Assembly (NCBI GenBank): GCA_016699515.1
Contig: CP064978.1
Location: 62,001-126,000 of the forward strand
Length of the DNA stretch: 64,000 nt
Reading direction: 5' to 3'
Source of the DNA: Candidatus Peregrinibacteria bacterium
GTDB taxonomy: Bacteria > Patescibacteriota > Gracilibacteria > UM-FILTER-43-11
The notes under the pieces are model-generated. The model searched no databases. It worked only from the letters and a program-made list of their open reading frames with translations, and was not told where the DNA came from. Positions 36,473 through 46,127 of this stretch are shown piece after piece; position 1 is the stretch's first letter; every line of letters begins with the position of its first letter. Position numbers and translations under genes: made by a program.

Positions 36473-39400
36473 ATGAAACAAAATAAAGGTCTTTCGATCC
36501 AACGGCTTTTTACTCAGCCCAACTCCAATCCACTCGATACGGTGGATTATGAAAAACGACAATCAAAAATTACTCGTGCCGATGGTTCGGTGGTTTTCGA
36601 GATGAATGATTTTGAAATCCCCAAACATTGGTCACAAAACGCCGGGGATATTATGATGTCCAAATACGCCCGCAAGGCCGGTGTTCCTCAATATGATACG
36701 AACGGACAGGTTATTAAAAAAGACGGAAATGTGGTGTTGGGCTCCGAAAAAAGCGCAAAACAAGTGGTCGGTCGCTTGAGCCTTTGTTGGCGTGAATGGG
36801 GTGAAAAGAACGGCTATTTTGCCGATAAAACATCCGCCGATACCTATGAAGCGGAAATGAATCACATGCTCATTCAACAATGGGCCGCTCCCAATTCTCC
36901 ACAGTGGTTTAACACGGGGCTCTACACCGCTTACGGCATCAACGGCCCTGCTCAAGGACATTTTTATGTGGATCCGGAAAGTGGTGCGGTTAAAAAGTCC
37001 GAAGATGCCTACAGCCATCCTCAACCCCACGCGTGTTTCATTCAGTCCGTGGAAGATGACATGGTGAATGAGGGTGGAATTATGGATTTGTGGGTACGCG
37101 AAGCTCGTTTGTTTAAATATGGTTCGGGAACCGGAACCAACTTTTCTAAATTACGTGGAAAGGGCGAATCACTTTCGGGAGGAGGCGTTTCTTCCGGATT
37201 GATGAGTTTTCTTAAAATTGGAGACCGTGCAGCGGGAGCCATTAAATCGGGCGGAACCACTCTTCGAGCTGCTAAAATGGTTTGTTTAGACGTCGATCAT
37301 CCTGAAATCGAAGACTTCATTGACTGGAAGATGAATGAAGAAAAAAAGGTGGCCGCCATGGTGGCCGCCGGTTATGACAGCGATTTTAACGGTGAAGCGT
37401 ATGCCACCGTTTCCGGTCAAAATTCCAATAATTCGGTTCGTATTACGAATGCATTTTTACGCTCGGTAGAAAAAGATGAGAGTTTTGATTTGATTCGCCG
37501 TACCAACGGCCAACCGTTTAAATCCATTAAAGCTCGCTATTTGTGGGAAAAAATGGGTCAAGCCGCCTGGAGCTGTGCTGATCCCGGATTGCAATACGAT
37601 ACTACCATTAACGATTGGCACACCTGTCCTAAAGACGGTCGCATCAATGCGAGCAATCCTTGCAGTGAATACATGTTTTTGGACAACACCGCTTGTAATT
37701 TAGCTTCTCTTAATCTGCTTCACTTTTACAATCAAGACACCAAACAATTTAATGTGAAGGCGCTTGAGCATGCCATTCGCTTGTGGACGATCACTCTGGA
37801 AATCAGCGTGTTGATGGCACAGTTCCCTAGCTACGAGATTGCCGAACGCAGCTATTTGTATCGCACACTTGGATTGGGTTATGCCAACTTAGGAACGGTT
37901 TTAATGCGCATGGGTTTGCCTTATGACAGCGACGAAGCCCGAGCGATTGCCGGTGGAATTTCTGCGCTTTTAACCGGTGTTTCTTATGAAACCTCCGCAG
38001 AAATGGCTAAGCATTTAGGTGCTTTTGCTCGCTTTGAACACAATAAGAGCGACATGCTTCGGGTGATTCGCAATCATCGTCGTGCCGCTTATAACGATAC
38101 TACGTTTGAAACGTTGGATGTTAAACCGGTTTCAATTGATCAAACTGTATGCCCTTCTTATCTAAAAACCGCCTGTCAAAAAGCGTGGGATCGCGCTCTT
38201 AAGCAAGGCGAACAATTTGGATATCGCAATGCACAAGTCACGGTGATCGCGCCTACCGGCACTATTGGCCTTTTAATGGATTGTGATACGACCGGTGTTG
38301 AACCCGACTTTGCTTTGGTTAAATTCAAAAAACTTGCCGGAGGCGGTTACATGAAAATTATCAACCAATCGGTTCCCGAAGCGCTACAGAGCCTTGGTTA
38401 CTCCGAAGCGGATGTTAAAGATATTTGGGGATATATTGTTGGGACCGGTAGCCTGGTTGATGCCCCTTTTATCAACTGGAAAACTCTTAAGAAACGCGGA
38501 TTAACCGAAGCGGACTTAGAGAAAGTTGAAGCCACTCTTCCTACCGTGTTCGATATCAACATGGCATTCAATCAATTCGTGTTGGGTACCGAAGCGATGG
38601 AGCGTTTGGGTATCGATGAAAAAACCTACACCAGCACCGGATTTAATTTACTTAAGCACATTGGCTTTAGTCTTGAAGAAATTGATGCAGCCAATGAGTA
38701 CGCTTGTGGCACTATGACGATTGAAGGCGCTCCTCACATTAAAACGGAACATTTGCCCGTATTCGATTGCGCTAATAAATGTGGATCTAAGGGCAAGCGC
38801 TACATTCATCACATGGGACATATTAAAATGATGGCGGCGGTACAACCTTTTATTTCCGGGGCCATTAGCAAAACCATCAACATGCCTAACGAGGCAACCG
38901 TCGAAGATGTTTTGGACGCCTATTACCAAAGCTGGACCCTTGGTCTTAAGGCCAATGCGCTTTATCGAGACGGAAGCAAGTTATCACAGGCGCTTAATAC
39001 CACGTCTAAAGAAAGTGCTAAAACCGAAAAACCCATTGAAATTCGTGAGGTGGAAATTATTAAAAAACCCCTTCGTCGTAAACTTCCTGTGGAACGCCAG
39101 TCTATTACGCATAAATTTGCGATTGCCGGCCATGAGGGCTACTTTACCGTTGGTCTTTACGAAGACGGAACGCCTGGAGAACTCTTCATTAAAATGAGTA
39201 AGGAAGGATCTACTCTTTCCGGAATTATGGACGCTTTGGCTCTTTCCATTTCGCTTAATCTTCAATATGGGGTGCCGCTAGAAGTTTTGATCACCAAATT
39301 CACCCATACACGCTTTGAGCCATCGGGAATGACTGCCAACAAAGAGATCCCCATGGTTAAGTCGATCATGGATTATATGGGGCGTTGGTTGGCCATTAAG

Positions 39401-39772
39401 TTTTTGGGTCAAAACGAAGCAAAAAAATACCACAACGGGCAATTAGTCGATCAGGCCTATGAAACCGGAACCATGTCCGTGGAAGGTGCTTTGCCTAGCA
39501 TTCGCCGTGTTATTACCTTTAGTGAGCCGGAATTAAAAGGGGAAATGAACGATGAACTCAAATTGATCGCTGCCTTGGAAAAAACTAAGCCTAAAGCTAA
39601 AAAGGCCGAAGTGGCTGTGGGCGTTGCCGCTAATAGCAGTGGGTCTCACGGTACTCCTCATGCCTTTCAAAGTGACGACTCTCCGATGTGTCATAATTGC
39701 GGGTCGGTTATGATTCGCAGTGGCAGCTGTCACAAATGTTTGGATTGTGGCGAAACGAGTGGGTGTAGTTAA
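36473..39772 (+). CDS. nrdJ: Adenosylcobalamin-dependent ribonucleotide reductase (class II)
   Basis: Reduces ribonucleotides to deoxyribonucleotides using a B12-derived radical. A 1099-residue, intact frame. Motifs include PHACFIQSVEDD (redox Cys), FKYGSGTGTNFSKLR, NPCSEYMFLDNTACNL with Cys397 as the radical-bearing Cys, APTGTIGLLMDCDTTG, and a C-terminal Cys region ending CHNCGSVMIRSG and CHKCLDCGETSGC, a zinc-ribbon or thiol-relay tail. There is no intervening intein. It is divergent from cobO, which makes its cofactor, and is probably NrdR-regulated. Confidence 0.95.
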   Translation: MKQNKGLSIQRLFTQPNSNPLDTVDYEKRQSKITRADGSVVFEMNDFEIPKHWSQNAGDIMMSKYARKAGVPQYDTNGQVIKKDGNVVLGSEKSAKQVVGRLSLCWREWGEKNGYFADKTSADTYEAEMNHMLIQQWAAPNSPQWFNTGLYTAYGINGPAQGHFYVDPESGAVKKSEDAYSHPQPHACFIQSVEDDMVNEGGIMDLWVREARLFKYGSGTGTNFSKLRGKGESLSGGGVSSGLMSFLKIGDRAAGAIKSGGTTLRAAKMVCLDVDHPEIEDFIDWKMNEEKKVAAMVAAGYDSDFNGEAYATVSGQNSNNSVRITNAFLRSVEKDESFDLIRRTNGQPFKSIKARYLWEKMGQAAWSCADPGLQYDTTINDWHTCPKDGRINASNPCSEYMFLDNTACNLASLNLLHFYNQDTKQFNVKALEHAIRLWTITLEISVLMAQFPSYEIAERSYLYRTLGLGYANLGTVLMRMGLPYDSDEARAIAGGISALLTGVSYETSAEMAKHLGAFARFEHNKSDMLRVIRNHRRAAYNDTTFETLDVKPVSIDQTVCPSYLKTACQKAWDRALKQGEQFGYRNAQVTVIAPTGTIGLLMDCDTTGVEPDFALVKFKKLAGGGYMKIINQSVPEALQSLGYSEADVKDIWGYIVGTGSLVDAPFINWKTLKKRGLTEADLEKVEATLPTVFDINMAFNQFVLGTEAMERLGIDEKTYTSTGFNLLKHIGFSLEEIDAANEYACGTMTIEGAPHIKTEHLPVFDCANKCGSKGKRYIHHMGHIKMMAAVQPFISGAISKTINMPNEATVEDVLDAYYQSWTLGLKANALYRDGSKLSQALNTTSKESAKTEKPIEIREVEIIKKPLRRKLPVERQSITHKFAIAGHEGYFTVGLYEDGTPGELFIKMSKEGSTLSGIMDALALSISLNLQYGVPLEVLITKFTHTRFEPSGMTANKEIPMVKSIMDYMGRWLAIKFLGQNEAKKYHNGQLVDQAYETGTMSVEGALPSIRRVITFSEPELKGEMNDELKLIAALEKTKPKAKKAEVAVGVAANSSGSHGTPHAFQSDDSPMCHNCGSVMIRSGSCHKCLDCGETSGCS

Positions 39773-39860
39773 TTCGAATCGTAGGCCGCATAGAAGGCTG
39801 TATTATGGATTGAGTTGTGGTTAAAAAGAAAAAACAACACTCAAACCAAATCAAACAAAA

Positions 39861-39908
39861 AAAAGCCTCGTCCGCCATAGCAATATTGCGAAGGCGGACG
39901 AGGCTTTT
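39861..39908. terminator. Bidirectional terminator
   Basis: AAAAGCCTCGTCCGCC pairs perfectly with GGCGGACGAGGCTTTT, with a T-rich tail on both strands, between convergent nrdJ and the TrmB gene at 39907. The stop codon of the latter lies inside the stem. Confidence 0.92.
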
Positions 39909-40692
39909 ACTTATTTTCAGGGGCGGGGAGTAGGTCCCACAATAAGTTCCACATGGAATTGTGCATTTGATAGATATACTCATTTTCGATGATCACTCCT
40001 ACAAAATTATTTTCCGCATAGGTTAAATACGAAACTTTGCCGTCGTAAATATTCATTTCGAGCGCGAAAGGATAAAACTCACTATGGATCCACTTATAGC
40101 CTTTGTGTGATTTGGTTGAATAATTTCCACTCTCGTACACTTGGCGCGCGAAGGGGGTATCCAGCAATAAGCTGCGCTTGGTGATTTTGGTTTTTTCGCG
40201 TGCGGCAACATATTCATCATTAATATCCTTTACGTGTTCAAACATCGCGTCGATATTGGCATAGTCTTTTAATTCGGTTTTGCTGGTCAGGGTGTCGAAC
40301 AAAACCGTACGTACCGCATCTTTTCCTTGATAGAATCGAACATTGGGCAAATTTTTACTATTGCTCATTAGGCTGGTGAGCTGTGGGGCCAGTCGTTTCA
40401 TTTCGCTAATACTGTGTTCATATTCACTGGCAATTTCACGTTTTTTGTTTTCGAAAAGATGCGTGAGTTCATTAGGAGCTACCGGAATATAAATAAAAAC
40501 ATTTTTTTGAATCGATTTGCTACAAAGTTGATGTTTTTCGAGGCGGTTCAGAATGTTTTGAACCGTGGTACGGGGAAGATTGAGTTGATATGCCAGCGTA
40601 CTAGCCCGAATGGCACCACTTTTGAGCAATTGCAAATACACCTCCACCTCTTTTTTATTCAACCCCAGTTTTTCTAGATGAATACTAATCAT
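39907..40692 (-). CDS. TrmB-family transcriptional regulator
   Basis: A 261-residue paralogue of 30988. Winged helix at 5-70 (GAIRASTLAYQLNLPRTTVQ), a coiled linker (about 85-115), and a C-terminal TrmB-associated domain (VRFYQGKDAVRTVLFD..., then ALEMNIYDGKVSYLTY). It is divergently transcribed from 40876. The 183-base gap between them holds a good promoter overlapped by an AT-rich imperfect palindrome, a plausible operator. Confidence 0.82.
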   Translation of the reverse strand: MISIHLEKLGLNKKEVEVYLQLLKSGAIRASTLAYQLNLPRTTVQNILNRLEKHQLCSKSIQKNVFIYIPVAPNELTHLFENKKREIASEYEHSISEMKRLAPQLTSLMSNSKNLPNVRFYQGKDAVRTVLFDTLTSKTELKDYANIDAMFEHVKDINDEYVAAREKTKITKRSLLLDTPFARQVYESGNYSTKSHKGYKWIHSEFYPFALEMNIYDGKVSYLTYAENNFVGVIIENEYIYQMHNSMWNLLWDLLPAPENK

Positions 40693-40801
40693 TACTTATG
40701 TTGCCCATTTATGGTGGGCAGATAGTTTAAATATCTAATCAATCGATTACCTTAATTTTACCTTAAATAAGCTAAAAAATCAAATTTATCTATTATATAA
40801 A

Positions 40802-40844
40802 ATTGCCTTATATATCTAGACAATCATTTTTGCAGGATTATAAT
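40802..40844 (+). promoter_or_regulatory. Promoter of 40876 with overlapping palindrome
   Basis: TAGACA (40817-40822), 16 bases, TATAAT (40839-40844). ATTGCCTTATATATCTAGACAAT (starting about 40802) is an imperfect inverted repeat across the -35 box and could bind the divergently encoded TrmB-like protein. Confidence 0.55.
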
Positions 40845-40875
40845 TGATATTCCAAATATATTTTAAATTCATTCT

Positions 40876-41184
40876 ATGAGTTCAAATTCATCATCATTAG
40901 AAGGTCGCGATTATTTGAGTCATGTTGCTCAAATGAAATATGCTTATCAAAGAAAGGATGCTATGCAGCCCCGAGATTATATTGATATGCCTGGCTCTCG
41001 GTTTGCTGCATGGGTTTCTAGTGAAACAGAGGGCGACCCAAACGCTTTAAAAGACATTCAAACGGTTCGAGTTTCTATTGTTGAATTGTTGCAAGGTGGT
41101 CGGTTGTTGGTGCAAGCAGCGGATGTTCGCAAAAATGTTTCTGATAGCTTGTTTTATAACTACGGTCAAACATTTGTACATTAA
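40876..41184 (+). CDS. Hypothetical protein upstream of the asparaginase-like gene
   Basis: A 102-residue soluble protein, no known family. A Ser-rich start is followed by a mixed alpha/beta sequence with no Cys. It has its own promoter and lies 30 bases before the asparaginase-like gene, with which it probably forms an operon. Confidence 0.65.
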   Translation: MSSNSSSLEGRDYLSHVAQMKYAYQRKDAMQPRDYIDMPGSRFAAWVSSETEGDPNALKDIQTVRVSIVELLQGGRLLVQAADVRKNVSDSLFYNYGQTFVH

Positions 41185-41214
41185 TTTTTTACTCAATATT
41201 TATATTTTAAATCA

Positions 41215-42282
41215 GTGAATCCAGAAATTACGAAACCCATTCTCCACTTGGCCACTGGCGGCACGATTGACTCTCATTGGGATGCCGCAAAAGACACCGC
41301 TGTTCCTAACTCAGTTACATTTATACCAGGGTATTTGGCTGCTGTGCGTTGCCGTAGACAGATTGAATCTAGGACTTTATTTATGAAAGATAGTAGAGAG
41401 GTCAATCGTTCTGATCGAGAAGGCATTTCCAATGCAGTCGCCGAAACCCCTTTTAATAGATTATTAATGACTTCGGGCACCTATTTAATGCCTGATTTTG
41501 CAAGAATGATTATGTTGCATCCTGCCGCCAATTCTTTTGATCGACTTGATCGGCGAGTTGTTTTTACAGGCTCTTTAGTGCCTATGCAAAATTTTATGCT
41601 ATCCGATGGTGGGTTTAATTTGGGGATGAGTATGGCCATTTTGGAGCAAGGGACTTTAGCTCGTGTTAATGTTGTTATGAATGGCGGATGTTTTGAGGCA
41701 ACTCAACTTCAAAAGGATTTAACTTCGGCTACCTTTGATGGTCCGGATCAAATTCCTTACGATCAATTTGATTTAATTGTTGTTGGAGGGAGTATAGATT
41801 TTGCCATGGATGGCCTTGACGGCTTTGCTCCCGAACCTGAATCCAAAATTCCCAGCTATTTGCGCTCACGGGTCAAAATGCGTCACCCATTCAATGCGGT
41901 TAATCCTTTTATAAAAGATAGTCGAATGCTATCGGATGAGGATAAGAGTCTGGTTCTCGAGATGATTTCACGTGCACAATCTCATTTAATTCTTATTACG
42001 ATGGGTATTTATAAAATGCGAGACATGCAAGCGTTCTTAAGAGAAAAATTAGGTGATGGGCACGGAAAAACTATTATGATTACCGGCTCACGTTTGCCTT
42101 TAGCCTTGGGTGACAAAACCGACGCACCTTTCAATTTAGGATATTCTTTAGGTAAAATTGGCTTTGTTGGCCCCGGGGTGCATATTTCTATTAATGGGCA
42201 TCATGTTCAAGATGATGAAGATATCAATCGGCTTGTGTATACACCCGAAGAAATTGCTCGTATAAAACAACAATCCTTTTAA
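41215..42282 (+). CDS. Asparaginase-like protein with internal duplication and altered active site
   Basis: A 355-residue protein starting at GTG 41215. The N-terminal motif HLATGGTIDSHWD is the asparaginase nucleophile-Thr motif. The second motif, normally HGTDT, reads TSGTYLMPDF, so the catalytic Asp is replaced by Tyr. The block from LLMTSGTYLM to FTGSLVPM, FNLG and VVMNG is repeated in residues about 255-345 as LILITMGIYKM, ITGSRLPLALGD, FNLG, ISINGHHV. No normal C-terminal asparaginase domain is present. Whether it hydrolyses Asn, Gln or neither cannot be told. Confidence 0.75.
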   Translation: MNPEITKPILHLATGGTIDSHWDAAKDTAVPNSVTFIPGYLAAVRCRRQIESRTLFMKDSREVNRSDREGISNAVAETPFNRLLMTSGTYLMPDFARMIMLHPAANSFDRLDRRVVFTGSLVPMQNFMLSDGGFNLGMSMAILEQGTLARVNVVMNGGCFEATQLQKDLTSATFDGPDQIPYDQFDLIVVGGSIDFAMDGLDGFAPEPESKIPSYLRSRVKMRHPFNAVNPFIKDSRMLSDEDKSLVLEMISRAQSHLILITMGIYKMRDMQAFLREKLGDGHGKTIMITGSRLPLALGDKTDAPFNLGYSLGKIGFVGPGVHISINGHHVQDDEDINRLVYTPEEIARIKQQSF

Positions 42283-42336
42283 GATTGATTTGGGTTTTAA
42301 AAAAACAGCAGCAGATTTTTAATCGCCTCCTTTACT

Positions 42337-42354
42337 AGTGAACAAAAGTTTACT
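42337..42354. promoter_or_regulatory. Near-palindromic operator-like site
   Basis: AGTGAACAAAAGTTTACT: seven-base arms with one mismatch. It lies 31 bases before the start of 42386. A related site is at 29343-29360. Confidence 0.4.
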
Positions 42355-42385
42355 AAACTGATACAGTTATTTATTTTGTATTTAG

Positions 42386-42793
42386 GTGAATACTTATTTG
42401 TCCAGAAAAACACTCATTCCTGGTACGAATGATCAAGAAGTTTATAAAAAGGCGATTCTAATTTACCGTCGTCTCATTGCTCATACTAAAAGGCGTCCGT
42501 ATGTGCGATCAGCTTATTTTGGTAATCAAAAAATATTCTTAAATTATTTTTGGCAGCACTTATGGCAAAAAAACTGGAAAGACCGCACACGACGTTTAAA
42601 ATTATTTGCTTGTGCTATTGATCTTATTAAGCATTCAAAATTTTTAACTTCTACTAAAATTAATCCTAATAATCATTCGGAGCTTCTTCACCGTTTTTTT
42701 GGGAAAAGTAGGGGCGGTGAATCGTTTGTGGTTCAGATCAAGGAGAATATTACAAATGGAGAAAAGCATCTCATTTCCATTTTTCCATCTTAA
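42386..42793 (+). CDS. Hypothetical protein, possible BECR-fold nuclease
   Basis: A 135-residue basic protein starting at GTG 42386. The C-terminal half (HRFFGKSRGGESFVVQIKEN then GEKHLISIFPS) resembles the ending of phage-type nucleases of the barnase/EndoU/RelE-like group found in mobile elements. The N-terminal part is basic and helical. This is a pattern-based suggestion. It stands alone, with no evident antitoxin or phage genes nearby. Confidence 0.5.
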   Translation: MNTYLSRKTLIPGTNDQEVYKKAILIYRRLIAHTKRRPYVRSAYFGNQKIFLNYFWQHLWQKNWKDRTRRLKLFACAIDLIKHSKFLTSTKINPNNHSELLHRFFGKSRGGESFVVQIKENITNGEKHLISIFPS

Positions 42794-42799
42794 AAAAAG

Positions 42800-42848
42800 A
42801 CCTTCCGCCTGGTGTGGTGTATAAACCACGGCCGAACGCCTTTTTCTG
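42800..42848 (+). terminator. Terminator-like hairpins after 42386
   Basis: GTGGTGTATAAACCAC forms a short stem flanked by GC-rich partial arms, followed by CCTTTTTC. Confidence 0.5.
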
Positions 42849-42886
42849 GTATTATGTTATCATAAGTTTTTAGATTAATCAAATCC

Positions 42887-43600
42887 ATGTATCACACCCC
42901 CTTTTTCATTACCGAAAACCTGAGCAGCAATGCCTTCAGCTTTGAGCGGCGTATCAATCCAAAATTGTATGTGCCGAGTGTGATCGACGGCACGGTGGAT
43001 GATGTACAGGTTGGCGATCATGTGGTGTTTGAGGATTACGATGAATACGATGTTTTGCAGTCGTGCAAGGGCCTTAAACATTTGGTAAAAACCGTTTATG
43101 GTGCTAAAAAAACTCCGGTGGTGATTGTCGACAATCACAATCATGTGTTTTATTTTTGGTATCAAGCGTTGGCCAATGGAGCGATTGAACGAGGGGCAAC
43201 GCTGGTGCACATCGATCAACATAAAGGCGAACGCGTTCCTGAGGTGATGCTCAGGCGAAAGGATTCGGGCGATTTGCAAAAGGTTTTTGAATACACCAAT
43301 ACGGTTTTGAACGTAGGGAACTACATTCCGCCGGCGATGGAGGAGGGGTTGGTGGGCAAACTTGTTTCGATTACGAGTGAACAGGCGCTTCGCGATCATA
43401 ACCCCCAGCGTGATTCGTCGTTGATTGTAAACATCGACCTCGATTTTTGGGCGCCCGAAATGGACTACATCGACCGATCGTTCAGCCTTGCTCAAACCAA
43501 AGCTTGGATGGACCGGGCCGACCTGATCACGTTTGCCACCAGCCCGTTTTTTATTGAGCAGGAACGTGCGATTGCGATTTTGAAGGAATTGTTGTTATGA
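42887..43600 (+). CDS. UPF0489 (arginase-fold) protein
   Basis: A 237-residue protein with VVIVDNHNHVFYFWYQAL near residue 85, VHIDQHKGERVPEV and VNIDLDFWAPEMDYID. These His/Asp clusters match the metal-binding strands of the arginase/deacetylase fold as seen in UPF0489 (peptide-arginase-like) proteins. It probably hydrolyses a guanidino or amide group, with two metals; the substrate is unknown. It has its own terminator at 43603. Confidence 0.78.
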   Translation: MYHTPFFITENLSSNAFSFERRINPKLYVPSVIDGTVDDVQVGDHVVFEDYDEYDVLQSCKGLKHLVKTVYGAKKTPVVIVDNHNHVFYFWYQALANGAIERGATLVHIDQHKGERVPEVMLRRKDSGDLQKVFEYTNTVLNVGNYIPPAMEEGLVGKLVSITSEQALRDHNPQRDSSLIVNIDLDFWAPEMDYIDRSFSLAQTKAWMDRADLITFATSPFFIEQERAIAILKELLL

Positions 43601-43602
43601 TG

Positions 43603-43631
43603 GAAGGCGCCCGCCTCAGGCGGGCGCCTTC
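43603..43631. terminator. Terminator hairpin
   Basis: GAAGGCGCCCGCC-TCA-GGCGGGCGCCTTC, 13-base perfect arms, then TTAT. It overlaps any start of the next gene before 43648, which supports ATG 43648 there. Confidence 0.88.
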
Positions 43632-43647
43632 TTATAATCCTTACTCT

Positions 43648-45165
43648 ATGACCTTTCGTTTTCCTTTCCGCCGTAATGAATTGTTTTTTATGGCGGTTTA
43701 TTTTGTGCAGGCAGCGGTGGGCATTTCGGCGATTGCTCAATTTATGTTCACTCGCAACGAATTGGGATTCGATTTTATTCAGTTGGCTTTGCTTTCGGCG
43801 CTTGGAACCATTGCCTGGAGCATTAAACCGATCTACGGATTTTTGACTGATTTGGTTCCGATTCGTGGGTATCGACGACGGCCCTATTTGCATGTGACGC
43901 CGCTTATCACTTGTTTGAGTTGGCTTTACATTGCCTTATTTGCTCACTCGTTTGCGAGTTACGCTATTCCGTTGATTATTGCCAATATCGGAATGGGATT
44001 TACCGATGTGATTTGTGATGGACTCGTGGTGCAGGAATCGGATAAAAAAACGGCGGGGCGTTATCAATCGCTTTGTTGGGGCGCGCTGACCGTGGGCGCG
44101 ATCATTTCAACTTTTTATTCGGGTTTGTTGCTGAATCGTGACATTTTAACCATTCAGCAAATGTTCATGCTCACCGCCGCTATGCCGCTGATTACCTTTG
44201 TACTCTCGTTTTTTATTCGCGAAGATAAAATCACGGATCGAGCGGAACTTAAAGTTCACCAAGCTATTCATCCTCATTACATTGTTGCCGCTGGCGTCGC
44301 TTTGGTGCTCACTATTTTAGCGCTTTATCCCTGGAGCTGGGCTGATTCAATGCAGATGTCTTTCATTGTGATCGTGATTTGGTTTACATGGTTTGGGCTT
44401 TATTTTAAACATCTGCTCGACTTTAAAGTGATTGGCAAAAGTATTTTTGTGGCCGCCATTTTTGTTTTTCTGTGGCGCTTCACTCCACGCTTTGGCGCGC
44501 CGTGGCAGGATTATTTTTTGAACCAAGTGGGTATCGATCAAGAAACCTATGGTTATTTTGGGGTGGTGCAGTATTTTGGATGGTTGATTGGGTCGGTGCT
44601 ATTTGCCAAATGGGCCGATCGATTTCCGATCAAACAAGTCCTAAAATGGACGATCCTTATCGAGGTGATTTTGGGAATGAGCCAACTTACTTTAACCACC
44701 CCCGAACTTGCTAATTCCGTTGGATCACTGCCGTTTATCAAATGGCTGGCGATTGTTCTTGCCACGCCGCTTTACACCTTGGCGCACTTTAGTTATGCCA
44801 CTGGCTACTCGGTCCTTTCTCAGTTTGATGGTATGGTTTACCTCAACTTTTTTCTCGACTTCTTTTTGGGCATCAGCTACATGTTGGCCTTTTTGGCGCT
44901 GCTTAAGTTTGTCGCTCTTAGTACTCCCAAAAACTTAGAAGGCACCAATTTTGCTGTGATGGCATCGGTGATGAATTTTGGCCTGGTGTTTGGGTCGATC
45001 AGTGGCGGAGAAATCTACCAACGCGTTCAACAAGGATTCGATTTTGGAATTTTTCAAATGAATGGTCTTCAAATCACGGTCTGGCTTGGTGCCATCACAT
45101 CGCTGTTCGCATTGTTTGTGCTTCCATGGATCAAAACCAATCACTTGGCCCATGCGGAAGGTTAA
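43648..45165 (+). CDS. MFS transporter, BT1 (folate/biopterin) type
   Basis: About 505 residues with 12 membrane helices. The N-terminal layout YFVQAAVGISAIAQFMF, LSALGTIAWSIKPIYGFLTD, and RRRPYLHVTPLITCLSW matches BT1-family folate-biopterin transporters. Start ATG 43648 (MTFRFPFRRNELFF) because the frame upstream crosses the terminator. Its 3' end overlaps the convergent gene 45162 by 4 bases. CPR bacteria commonly lack folate synthesis, so scavenging is plausible but inferred. Confidence 0.83.
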   Translation: MTFRFPFRRNELFFMAVYFVQAAVGISAIAQFMFTRNELGFDFIQLALLSALGTIAWSIKPIYGFLTDLVPIRGYRRRPYLHVTPLITCLSWLYIALFAHSFASYAIPLIIANIGMGFTDVICDGLVVQESDKKTAGRYQSLCWGALTVGAIISTFYSGLLLNRDILTIQQMFMLTAAMPLITFVLSFFIREDKITDRAELKVHQAIHPHYIVAAGVALVLTILALYPWSWADSMQMSFIVIVIWFTWFGLYFKHLLDFKVIGKSIFVAAIFVFLWRFTPRFGAPWQDYFLNQVGIDQETYGYFGVVQYFGWLIGSVLFAKWADRFPIKQVLKWTILIEVILGMSQLTLTTPELANSVGSLPFIKWLAIVLATPLYTLAHFSYATGYSVLSQFDGMVYLNFFLDFFLGISYMLAFLALLKFVALSTPKNLEGTNFAVMASVMNFGLVFGSISGGEIYQRVQQGFDFGIFQMNGLQITVWLGAITSLFALFVLPWIKTNHLAHAEG

Positions 45166-46010
45166 GCGGCCTCGCTCGCTTCTGCTGTGGCAGCTGATTG
45201 ATCAAATGCCTCCAGTGCTTCTTTGGCACGTGCCAATTTTACTTGGCTTGCTTGTGCTGCTAATTGAGCCGCCGCAAGTGCTTGTTTTGCTGCTTCTGCG
45301 TCTGCCTGTGCTACTTGCAGTGCTGCTTTTAGTTCCGCACGTGGATCAGGAGCAACGATTTCTTCTGGTTCAACTGATGGTAGATCTTTCAACATTTGAA
45401 CCAACCTTATTAATGCACCTTCCAAATCATGCCCATCCGAAATAGTAAATGGATAGTCTGCATTTATCTTTTTTCCGTTTATGCTTGCTCTTGAAAGTTC
45501 GTCCACCCCTCCTTTGGCCATCGCATTTTCTATTCTTTCTTCATCAGTTCTATTGGCTCCAATCGCAAGAGCCTCCTTTTGATTCCCTGCTACCAAGCGT
45601 AGGCTGCGAGGCTCATAGTTTCCTTCATTATTCCTCCCAAATTCAATCCGCACTCGGGCTGCTGTGCCTTCTGGAGCACCAGAAAGTTGAAGGGGAACGA
45701 TCACCGCTTTTATCCCGCCATTGGTTTCTAATTTCCACGCCTCCTTTTTATCCCACTCTATTTGGCATTGAGTCATTGCATTTTGTATGAGCGCATTTAG
45801 TGCTTGTTCGGGGTTTTCTCCCAATACTTCTGCCACTGCACTGTTATTTATAACACCTTCCAATATCTTACGTGTGGCAGCAATTAAGGGGCCGGTTTCA
45901 CCTGTGATGTTCAACTCTTCGTTTGCGGCATCAATTTGTTGTATTGCATCATCTGCCGATGTGGTTAATTGATTCAGAACGTTATCGAATGAATTAGAGG
46001 CGTTATTCAT
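45162..46010 (-). CDS. Hypothetical protein with Ala-rich coiled-coil tail
   Basis: A 282-residue acidic soluble protein. Residues 1-80 are helical. About 85-195 form a mixed domain with a Gly/Arg-rich strand (APEGTAARVRIEFGRNN). Residues 215-282 are an Ala/Gln/Lys-rich coiled coil. No family is recognised. It is monocistronic and convergent with the BT1-type transporter. The tail suggests oligomerisation. Confidence 0.65.
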   Translation of the reverse strand: MNNASNSFDNVLNQLTTSADDAIQQIDAANEELNITGETGPLIAATRKILEGVINNSAVAEVLGENPEQALNALIQNAMTQCQIEWDKKEAWKLETNGGIKAVIVPLQLSGAPEGTAARVRIEFGRNNEGNYEPRSLRLVAGNQKEALAIGANRTDEERIENAMAKGGVDELSRASINGKKINADYPFTISDGHDLEGALIRLVQMLKDLPSVEPEEIVAPDPRAELKAALQVAQADAEAAKQALAAAQLAAQASQVKLARAKEALEAFDQSAATAEASEAA

Positions 46011-46127
46011 AGGGCAATTAATTAATATTTAAGATTTAAACGTACTCTTTTTGGCTTTGGACTGTCAATATTGTTTTGACATTTTAGTCCTTTTGTAGTT
46101 GAATGGCTTCTCGATTATTAATTCAAT

